Positions 45,245 through 57,200 of a stretch of 64,000 bases of DNA are shown here, piece after piece. The stretch comes from Pisaster brevispinus (Eukaryota > Echinodermata > Asteroidea > Forcipulatida > Asteriidae). Below the pieces are notes generated by a model. The model did not search any database. It was not told the origin of the DNA and worked only from the letters and a program-made list of their open reading frames with translations. The stretch is from NCBI GenBank assembly GCA_023634235.1, contig JAMKCF010000002.1, forward strand, positions 188,501 through 252,500, written 5' to 3'. Position numbers and translations under genes: made by a program. Each line of letters opens with the position of its first letter. Within the stretch, counting starts at the first letter, position 1.

Positions 45245-48200
45245 GTGAGATGACTACCAACTCCAACTGCATGTTTTATTTTACACATATGTAAGTTTAC
45301 ATGTACATGTAGAACATATCATGCTGCCTTCATATTGGTCATGTTCCTTTTATCCGATATAGTAATGAATGCTAATATTCATTGTACAAAATGGAACCAC
45401 ACTATTTCTCCTTCCAGCCTCGGTGTGGTTACATTGATTTGAATGGGAGAAAATCAAGATGGCCGCTCCATGATACAGGTCTGTTTAGCCACTGTTTTCA
45501 CCCTTCAAATCAATACTCATTCTAAGTAATCACCAAAGTGAGCAAGGCCCAGTTTTATTGAGCCACTTAAAGATTAGTTTGAAAAAATCAATCAAACTAA
45601 ATTGACTATTGATCCGTGTGTATTTTGGGTTTAGTTATTATCTTATCAAAAGTGTGAAGTTACCCTTCCTTTAATTTTATGGAAATGTGATCAGAAAAAC
45701 TAGCCCCCCTCCCTTCTTCGATTTTGGAACAAGTCTTTTTTTCCTGCTGTTGGTGGCCCCCTGCATGATTCCCAGCAGAGAGACCCATAAAAAACCCAAT
45801 GTGAAATCAGCACTGAAGTACCAGTGCCCCAAAACCAGCGTGAAACGTTGGTAACATTAAACGCTTAATGCAAAACTAGGGGGAGTTGCTCTTCACAAAT
45901 AAATGCTTTGTTTGTATCAGCTGAAATGTGCCATCTCTTTTTTGGTTGAGTGACCTGATTAGGAAAGGGTTCAGAAGAGCTTGTTCCTTTTGCTTAACCC
46001 TAACCCTAACCTTAACAACCCATCTTTAGCTGGAGACCCTACCATATTCTCCGAAACACTCCACTCTTTGGTAATTCAACACAAACAATTTTGGTAACTC
46101 AATGCAAACAATTTTGGACTTGGATAAAATCTGTTTCGCCAATGATAAGCAATTGTTATTTTGGCGTGTAGTGAAATCATTCAAAGTCAGGCATTTTCCT
46201 GAATAGAATTTCAAATGATTTGTAAACGTGTGCTGAAGTCATGAGTCACATCATCAGCTTCTGTTTGATTGCACAAGGAACAGTGTATAACATACATGCA
46301 CACGTCCATGTGCCATTCGTGAAATGTGTTTGGCATGGTAAAGCCAGGATGAGCAAGCTCGATTGCGAAGGAAAAACACATTCTTGGCCGAAGTTTTTTG
46401 CCCCGTGGCAAACTCAGTTACTGGAACTAATTAGTTGTATCTATTGCAAGACCATGCTTGGCGGATATTAGAAACGATGATATTGAATTTGAGCTGCATG
46501 AGTCCACCTCATGGACTGCATTGTGTTGAGAAATGTATTTGCTGGACATGTTTGAAAATTTCATTTGGTTCTCCATACAGTACATGACATGTAGTCCCAC
46601 CCCACCCTCTTCCCATTGTGTCTTCATTATGTTCTGGGAGTCCTAGGAATTCTGTAGCTCCGGGTATTTAGGGGGTACTTTCTTACAAGAGGGTTGTAAG
46701 AGTATAGGAACATTGAAGGGGGGGCCCTCCCTGCCCTCCATCTGCATGTTTTACAGTATGGGTTGGGATTTTTGTTTGTTTTTTATTGTTGTTGTTGGTG
46801 TTGTTGTGGTTGATGTATTTATTTTATATTTTGGGGTATTTTTTTTCTTTTAGGGGAGGGTGGATGGGCTCTGTCTGCCACATATCGGGCATAGTTTCTA
46901 GCAAATTTGCAAACAAGTGCTGGGCAGCTATAGAATGTGCGTTAACTGTAAGTGCATATTGGAGATTCTGAAAGTTTAACCCTCTGTAAAGCAATTAAGG
47001 TGGGTGTCTGCCAAGAGAATGTATACAATACATTCATATGATATTAGTTCTTCTGATATGTTATTGTAATTAAACAAAAGTGGAAATCCAAGGTTCTCAA
47101 AATGTAATTTGCACCAATCAAATTTTGGTTGTTGCTTGAAAATGCCCAAAAGGTAATCTGTTCAGAGTGACATACATGTACAGTAGACGTGATAACATTG
47201 TACAGAAATTACACTGATTCTCCACTTAACAGCAGCCATGTGTCAGTAATCAGATGCGTGTGTAACTTGTACCTGTACTTGATCACAAAGTACGTGTTTT
47301 TGTTACTTCAAGGTAGTTGTGTGAGTGTGAGTGTGTGAATGTTACCTGTAGTAAATTTGGATGTTTTAGATCGTCCTCCTGTATAACTTTCCGCACGTTG
47401 TGCAGTGTCTACACTGACCGTTTAGAAATTATCAGTGCAATCAATCTGGCAAACGCATATCAGGTATCGTGCGGGATACGGTATTGATTGCCCAAGCCCA
47501 TTAGCACTATTGGACACCATGGGGGAACGACCACAGTTCTTGCATCACAACTCGCCATGTGGGTTGTACACCTTACCATAACAATGTTTCTGTTCAGAGT
47601 TCGGGGTGAAAGCACGACTCCGGCTGACACGTTTGTTCTTGCGAGAGTCTTGATGGAAGACTAATTTCAAGTCCAAATATTGACTGACTGGAGTGGGGAA
47701 GTAAAAAGTTTGCGTAAACAATTTTTTCGGAGTGTGGCAAAATTTACTAGGAATTTTAGTTGCTTTGTTGGTTCAGACACTAGAGCCAAGGGCCCAATTT
47801 CATAGATCTGCTTAAACAGCAAATATTGCTTAAATTTTCTGCCTAGCAAAAATGAGCAGGATACCAGTCACAAATCATACATGTTGAATAGTAATTTGGC
47901 TGGTTTTCTTATTCTGGTAAGCAGAAAGAATTTTGTTGTGCGTGAGCTACTTTGTGTGGTTAAGCAGTTCGATGAAATTGGACCCAGAGCTGCTTAATAG
48001 TCGATTTTCCAGCTTACTTTGCGATTTTTATTTCATAGCGCTGCTAATTGTAACCACAGTATTAAAAGTGGCATGCTGACAGTGTTTTCCCTTAACTTTT
48101 CAATGACTAGCCAGCAGGACCACTCAGCTTGTCTTTTCACTAGTCTGCCAACTTTTTCACAGGTTTTCTTTCAACATTGTCATTAGCCTGGAACTTGTCA

Positions 48201-51200
48201 TTTGAACTAATATTAAGTGGTTTACATAGTAGCAATGGGAAGCAATAAACTAGCCAGCAAGACTGGTTGGATAGAATTCTGACTGGTCATCAGGTCTTTT
48301 AACTGGTATTTGGCCAGCTGACCACTGTTAAGGGAGAACACTGGCTAACCTTCCAACGCTTGCAGTAAGCAAATGAATGACGTAACAATGCAGACAGGGT
48401 GAACACACGAGCTTGCCATGGAACACAACATTTAGTTGTTTGCTGATGAGTCGGCTGCTGAGTGAGCCCAATGTCTTTAAAAGTTAAAATATAATTAGTT
48501 GTCAAGTACATGAAGACTCGACCTAGAAAATTCCTTTTCCATTAATTCATTCCTAGATATAGCTTGTTTATTTTCATAAAGATGTGTAATTATGTGTCTT
48601 TCATGTATGTCATGTTTGATAACCCGCGTTGAAGTCTCAAGCCATGTACTTAATGTACTCTCAAGTTTGGCTGTTTAATTCTCTGTCTGTGAAAAGTGTT
48701 CTTGAGTCAGGGCTTGAGCATCAAGTCTGACTGTTAGACGGGTGCCATGTCATAAAAAATACAGTGGATAGAGACTCTAGTTAAACACTGTAATGCCTCG
48801 ACAAACTGTTCAGTTCGTTCAGTCAGTGGCATTATATTTGTTTTACTAAACCTCATGCTTCACTCTAGTTCGGCATCAATAAGCTCGGGAAAGCACAACA
48901 TTTACAATGTACGTGTGCCACCATCTTTTCATGTGTAAGTAGCAAGCGATGTTTGTGCGAGTGTAATATGATACTAGCAACTGTTCAAAGATTGCTCCAT
49001 AAAGCGCATGCGTATACTACGCATGTGTTTACCCAGCGTTATTGTTGACTAGCCACAGTTGACTACACATATGTTTACCCATGTGCGGGACTGTTGACCA
49101 TGGGACAGTCTACTACGCAAACGTATTTACTGTGTGCGTGAATACTGGCATGCACGTTTGGTAAACAGCAAAAATAGCATAATTATGACACGTGATGGTG
49201 ATTGGACCAGTGAGAGTTTGTCTCTCAATCATACTGGTCTAGTAGCTAAAGACATCTGTTTGAGCTTGCAAGGGATGAGGCTCGAATCCCTCCCAAGTAG
49301 CATGTGGATTTGGGCTATAATTTGTTTTCGTCAAAACTCAGAAAGGACTGAACAGTGCTTATTACTCATCAGTGTAATGGACAAATTTAAATAATTAGTT
49401 CAGTAATGGTTGTTTCAAAGCATTGAAATTAACCAGAGGGTCGTTCTGGGTAACTTTTGAATGACTTGTTTTTGAATTTTGAGGCCCTAACTTATCATCT
49501 ATAAAGAGTTTCATCAGGTCTGTAACAATGCAAATTTTTGTGTGTGAATAGGATTGCAAAACTAACTTACCTGTTTCGTGTTGTGAAGCGTTGTAGCTAA
49601 GTAGCTTGGTGCACCGCATTCATTTATTGAGAGTGTGGTTTTGAATCCAGGGCCCAACTTTATAAAGCTGCTTTATAAGCACAAGAAGCAGCTACAGCAC
49701 AAGCAAATTATACTTACCGGAATAAGGGTACAAAGTCTTGGGAGACTTGCCCATTAGCGACAGTTAAATTTGTTAACTTTTATGTTCTTCTGGGCATCCT
49801 ACTGATTTTTAATGTTAGTTTTAATGTTTGTATGTACTTCAGGTACATCCATGTCAAAAATACATCATACATTTTTACAATGTATTGCAGGCCTGCAGGG
49901 CTCAGTCGAAGTTAACACTGGACCGCAGGCTTGAGGCCAGTGATTTTAGGGACAGACCAGTAAACTCATGACTGGACAAATGTGGTGGTCTTGTGTTCTT
50001 CAATTTAAAACAAAACTATGTTCCAATGTTGACTTTCAGTCTGATCTTCCATTTCTGTTGAATACCGAAGAATACCGAAGCATCAATTGTCCCTAAGAAG
50101 ATAAAGCTTCTTGACTTAAAACCCAGTTGATATCTTTCTATAACTACATGAACTACATTGTAGGTAGATAGCTTTTTTTCTCATAGTATTGATTCTGACA
50201 GTCTTGTAAAACAATTTCTGGTCCAGTAAAACTTTGGAGTGACAAGCCCCCTAGTCTTGTGGATTTCCAAAACATTTGAGCCCTGTATTGTATTGTGTAA
50301 GTGCTTCAGGCTTCCTATGTTCTAATTTGCTGCAAATATTAACGATCTGTTTTGAAATGTTGGCTGAAACCCAGTTTCATTGTGAGGAGATGGCTAGTTG
50401 TAAACTTGTTTGTGTTGTTCGATCGGTTTATTTGCCATAGAGCTACATGTATTGACTAGAATGCTAACTTGCCCTGCATTTTAAAGCTGTGTGGAGGGCT
50501 CTGTGTTTGTGTTCAAAATGTAAAACTTTAAAATTGTGTACAGCTGGCTCTGGCTACTTGCTTATCAGTGCTGTCTTTTTCTTTTTGTTAAAGATTCTAT
50601 AAATTGAACACATCCCTCAGTATGTGTGCATTTTTGCACGCAAATGCAAACAAATACTCATACTCATGTACACACAGCAAGTGCGTAAGTTTCAACACTT
50701 GGATGTGTTTGCCCTTAACTTTTTTACTAACTAGCCAGTGGGAATAGGCTCTTTAGGCCAGGTAAAATTAGGCCATTTGTGCATGTGGAGTTTGCGCTCT
50801 GTCGATAATGTGCTATGTGCTGTAGCTGTGCACAGGGAATACAAGTACATTCAATTTCGTCCCACTTGAGGATTTGGCTAAAGGGATTGTTTAATATGTT
50901 TCATTTTGAACCCGAAGAAGAAAATCACGTAACACTCTGGTTCTTTTCGGAACCAAGATTGCTCAAAAGAGTAGCTGTATGCAGGGGATATGTATCTTTA
51001 AATCCCATGCAGTAAATTTCCTCACACATCATCCTGCACATTCTGCTAGACACGCTGGAGGGATATCATTCTCGCCCGTGAAGGATATTTCTTCCGCATT
51101 TTTAGAGACACACACACTCGTTGCAAAGCAACACCCAAGGAATGCTGGGGACACACCGCGCAATGGAAAACCACCGTTAATATCACCTGTCATGCCTAAG

Positions 51201-54200
51201 TGACTTCCCCCTGCAAGCCATGTCAGTTGTAGACGCATATCCCATAATGCCTTGCTGCTTTGTTGGAGTCAAGCTCACGATGAATTTCCCACCTTGGGGA
51301 ACGATCGTGAGTATTCAGTTGTCTAGTGTGCCGATAGTCGGGTAATTTATTTTCCGTTTGTGAGCTGAGTCATGCTAGTAAACACATTTCTTTTTGGACC
51401 GAGTTCAATACAAAATCTGTTTGAACATGCTGTGCTGATTATTTTGCATCTTGGAGAAAACTGTTTGGTTTATCAGTGGGTGTTGTAGAGTGTAGAGTGT
51501 TACATGCCTTAGATTGGATAAATGGCGTATTAAACCTTAAATGTATGACGCCATTTGAGTAGGGCACCCTCAGTTAAAGGTCAAAAGAAGATTGCTCATT
51601 GGCCCATCCTGTGTGCTGCAATTGCATCAATTTGCGCTGTCCATTGTTTCATCATCATTTTACCTCTGAGATTGCGGCAGGATGATGTCAATGCATGGTC
51701 CATACTTCAAAAGGTCCGTTCAGTTGGTTCCGTTGTTAGAGCAATGAATCCGTACAACAACAAAAATAGGTGTTGGAGAAGTTTGGGTTGACAGGGTTGG
51801 GCATGAGATGCAATTTATGAATTCCCTTCAGTCAGCATGTACAGCAGGCCTGGAATTGCATGGAGGCTACTGCCTCTGTTGCCCTAGTCTTGGCCTTGGT
51901 GCCCTTCAAAATTCTCCCATAGACTTTAAGATCTTCCAATGTGCCCTAGTAGTATAATGGTTTTATTGTACTTGAATTTTAGTTGAAAATTTTAATAATC
52001 AAATTCTTTGAAAGGATGAAGTTGATGTCAACGGACAAAACAATTAAAAAATTTGAGCAAAACAGTTAACAAGTGATATTGACCATGGATACACAATCAG
52101 TTTTGAAGGATGCTGATATTCAATTTATCAACTGATTCTGAGTTTCCTACCTTTAAGAATTCCCAGTAAATGTTCTGTCCCAGATCCTGAGGGTGTTCAA
52201 ATTATACAATACATTCCATCTTCCTCCCTCCCCCTAATCGTTTAATTCTGTGACAGTTTCTTTCCCAAACTGTCCCAGAGCAGAATCACTCTCAGTGGTT
52301 GGACAGATGAAACCTTTCCCAGCGAGATGTTTAAGACCGATAAAGGACGCAGGATTCCTGACATTGGGTGGGCGGCAGGAGGGCAAGGGGTAATGTTGTT
52401 TACGAGACACACAACCTTTCATAGCAGTAGAAGAAGCATTCAGGCTTTCTAGGATAGCGATTTACGGGAAGACATTAAACAAAGAAGAAAAAAACAAATG
52501 CCTGGTGATTGTTGAATGTGTTTATGTAATGAGAATAGACATACATGTATGGTGTTTAGAGAACAGTAGCTAATTTGCCAGTCATTAGCCCTGCAAGGAA
52601 TATGTAGAATGTTGGACTCATGATAGTTGCAGACTTAATGGGACTTGATGTACTGCGAAGGAAGTAATGTAGGGATAGTAGGCGTTTACCTCAAAGGCAG
52701 GGTTGTAGTTACTCCAAAAATTCAAGACCCTAAAAACTTACTTAATAGTAAGAAGCATTGCAGCTGTTGATAATGCACAACTTTTTGAGGAATGTGGTTT
52801 TAGAGAGAGGGATTAAAAAACATTTCAATCTGAGATGAAACGTTTCTCAGATTGTGTATTCCAATTAGGGATTATTCTTCCAGCGTGGACATAACCGCTC
52901 CGGATTTTTGGCAATTAATCTCAAAAATGCTAATCTTTTTGAAATGAAATTTTCACAGGTTATTTTAATTGTAAAATATCTACTTTATATAGGATTAAAA
53001 CAATCGAATGGTACCAAAAACCAAAGGTATACTTTGCCTTTATGGCAAATTGTACTGTACCATTGGAGCATGCTTATTGTGCGCAACTATACCGGGCTGG
53101 TGCATGGTTCCCAAATTGTACTGTACCATTGGAGCATGCTTATTGTGCACAACTATACCGGGCTGGTGCATGGTTCCCAAATTCAGACTGTACCATTGGA
53201 GCATGCTTATTGTGCACAACTATACCGGGCTGGTGCATGGTTCCCAAATTCAGACTGTACCATTGGAGCATGCTTATTGTGTACAACTATACCGGGCTGG
53301 TGCATGGTTCCCAAATTGTACTGTACCATTAGAGCATGCTTATTGTGCACAACTATACCGGGCTGGTGCATGGTTCCCAAATTGTACTGTACCATTAGAG
53401 CATGCTTATTGTGCACAACTATACCGGGCTGGTGCATGGTTCCCAAATTCAGACTGTACCATTGGAACATGCTTATTGTGCACAACTATACCGGGCTGGT
53501 GCATGGTTCCCAAATTGTACTGTACCATTGGAGCATGCTTATTGTGCACAACTATACCGGGCTGGTGCATGGTTCCCAAATTGTACTGTACCATTGGAGC
53601 ATGCTTATTGTGCACAACTATACCGGGCTGGTGCATGGTTCCCAAATTGTACTGTACCATTAGAGCATGCTTATTGTGCACAACTATACCGGGCTGGTGC
53701 ATGGTTCCCAAATTGTACTGTACCATTGGAGCATGCTTATTGTGCACAACTATACCGGGCTGGTGCATGGTTCCCAAATTGTACTGTACCATTGGAGCAT
53801 GCTTATTGTGCACAACTATACCGGGCTGGTGCATGGTTCCCAAATTGTACTGTACCATTGGAGCATGCTTATTGTGCACAACTATACCGGGCTGGTGCAT
53901 GGTTCCCAAATTGTACTGTACCATTGGAGCATGCTTATTGTGCACAACTATACCGGGCTGGTGCATGGTTCCCAAATTCAGACTGTACCATTGGAGCATG
54001 CTTATTGTGTACAACTATACCGGGCTGGTGCATGGTTCCCAAATTGTACTGTACCATTAGAGCATGCTTATTGTGCACAACTATACCGGGCTGGTGCATG
54101 GTTCCCAAATTGTACTGTACCATTAGAGCATGCTTATTGTGCACAACTATACCGGGCTGGTGCATGGTTCCCAAATTCAGACTGTACCATTGGAACATGC

Positions 54201-57200
54201 TTATTGTGCACAACTATACCGGGCTGGTGCATGGTTCCCAAATTGTACTGTACCATTGGAGCATGCTTATTGTGCACAACTATACCGGGCTGGTGCATGG
54301 TTCCCAAATTGTACTGTACCATTGGAGCATGCTTATTGTGCACAACTATACCGGGCTGGTGCATGGTTCCCAAATTGTACTGTACCATTAGAGCATGCTT
54401 ATTGTGCACAACTATACCGGGCTGGTGCATGGTTCCCAAATTGTACTGTACCATTGGAGCATGCTTATTGTGCACAACTATACCGGGCTGGTGCATGGTT
54501 CCCAAATTGTACTGTACCATTGGAGCATGCTTATTGTGCACAACTATACCGGGCTGGTGCATGGTTCCCAAATTATACTGTACCATTGGAGCATGCTTAT
54601 TGTGCACAACTATACCGGGCTGGTGCATGGTTCCCAAATTGTACTGTACCATTAGAGCATGCTTATTGTGCACAACTATACCGGGCTGGTGCATGGTTCC
54701 CAAATTCAGACTGTACCATTGGAGCATGCTTATTGTGCACAACTATACCGGGCTGGTGCATGGTTCCCAAATTGTACTGTACCATTGGAGCATGCTTATT
54801 GTGCACAACTATACCGGGCTGGTGCATGGTTCCCAAATTCAGACTGTACCATTGGAGCATGCTTATTGTGCACAACTATACCGGGCTGGTGCATGGTTCC
54901 CAAATTGTACTGTACCATTGGAGCATGCTTATTGTGCACAACTATACCGGGCTGGTGCATGGTTCCCAAATTCAGACTGTACCATTGGAGCATGCTTATT
55001 GTGTACAACTATACCGGGCTGGTGCATGGTTCCCAAATTCAGACTGTACCATTGGAGCATGCTTATTGTGCACAACTATACCGGGCTGGTGCATGGTTCC
55101 CAAATTGTACTGTACCATTGGAGCATGCTTATTGTGCACAACTATACCGGGCTGGTGCATGGTTCCCAAATTCAGACTGTTTTTGTCACCAATGACTCTC
55201 ACCCCTGATTTTCATAACAATCTTTCTATTTTTATTACTTGATAAAGCTTTTTCAATATCCTATTAAGTTTTGATTCGTACTCCATTATAAAAGTTATCA
55301 ATTTAAATATTTGTTTTTCCTTGATTGATCAATTACTGCACTGTAATGTATGTAACTGGTACTGTGTACAGGCTCAGTGGGTACTGAGTCTCCAATGTAT
55401 CTTATCAAATACATGTAATCAAGTTATACAAATTGACTGGTCCCCAAACACAATCAACCTTTTTTTATTTGGTCAATTTATCCAAGTCCAAACTTCACTC
55501 CCCTGGAACAGGTGATGAAATACACAGTGGGAACGACGTGCCGTGCAAACAAGGTCCGCAATTAACTTGCCGCCTCGGCGCGGAAAAGTCTGCAAGTCTC
55601 CTTCATGTATTGGAATTGACTTGAAGCAAACGAACAGGCTTGCAGCGATTGCCTTCAGGGGAATGCTTACAGATTATGAAATACTGCCTGTTTATGTGTG
55701 ACCTGTGAGTTTTTGCCGGGAATTATGTGAAATGAATTATCAGAAATAATCCAGGTAATTTTTAGGACTTGCTACTAACGTCTGGTACTGCTAACTGGAG
55801 TTTTTATGCATGCTAAACTTAACATGAGCACCAACAGTGCATCAGTACAAGTTTTTTTTAATGACAGGTTTTTGGGGGAGTTTTTTGAAAACTACATTTA
55901 GATGTTTGGAATAATATGTAGGTCTTTATATTGCTTGGAAGGCTTGAAGCTTCGTTCTTGTACATGTAAGGACTAGACAGTTTCTCCTTTGTAAAGGGCA
56001 CCTCTAAAATAGAAATAAAAACTTGGAACTTTGAGAGGCACCAAGGCACCAGGGGCATAGTGGCAATTGCCTCTGTTGCCCCCATGAAGTATTGGGCTTG
56101 CATTGGTCAGGGGCATACAAGCAATTGCCTCTGTTGCCTCCATGAAGTATTGGGCTTGCATTGGACAGGGGCATGGAGGCAATTGCTTCTGTTGCCTCCA
56201 TGAAGTATTGGGCTTGCATTGGTCAGGGGCATGGAGGCAATTGCCTCTGTTGCCCCCCATGAAGTATTGGGCTTGCATTGGTCAGGGGCATGGAGGCAAT
56301 TGCCTCTGTTGCCCCCCATGAAGTATTGGGCTTGCATTGGTCAGGGGCATGGAGGCAATTGCCTCTGTTGCCCCCCATGAAGTATTGGGCTTGCATTGGT
56401 CAGGGGCATAGAGGCAATTGCCTCTATGCCCCCATTAAGTATTGAGCTTGCATTGGTATGGGGCATGGAGGCAATTGCTTCTGTTGCCTCCATGAAGTAT
56501 CAGGCCTGCATTGGTCAGGGGCATGGAGGCAATTGCCTCTGTTGCCTCCATGAAGTAAAGGGCACCTCAGTGAGATAAATTTAACTGTCTACTGGAACAT
56601 TTCAAAGCATACATGTACCAAGACATTCACCAGGGGCATGGATGCAGTTGCCTCCATTGCCTCCATGAAGTATCACTACTGCCTTCATAAGTGAAATGAT
56701 CTTATTGCTACCCCCCCCCCCCCAAATGAAAATGTCCTGAGGCAACAGAGAATCCACAATAACCATTATTAGGAATTCTCTCACATTTAAGCCGTCCATG
56801 AATCCCACTTAACAATAGCCTCTGAGAAAGACTCATTGAGGGACGAAATATGAGGCCATTAAAAAGGTTTGCACAAAACAACATTAAATTACGCACTTTT
56901 GTTTTGGTCAAAACGGCCGTGGCAGATGGCAGGTTTGGTTGAAGCCCGATACCGATCATCAGTAATGAAACCTGTCATTCACACTTCATTACTCCACTCC
57001 CTCTCTTTCCCCCATCCCAACCTTATTGCCCCGGCTCAAAAGCCTTCATCACATCACTCAAGTTCAAGGCAACTTCAGGGGTAGAAGAAGTCGGTCGGAT
57101 CAGATGCGGCAAAAAAAACAGGGGGTGCACATAGTCACACAATCACAGGTGTCGGTAGTCAGGAAACGACACGGCAGCGATCGGGAAGTTAATTAGAGCA

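Noticed and set aside
46001..46015. True chromosome end
   Set aside because: Only a few CCCTAA units, followed by ordinary sequence. It is interstitial.
53050..55242. Open reading frames of 178-513 codons
   Set aside because: They come from stop-free 66-bp repeat units and are open in several frames and both strands. They are not counted as genes.
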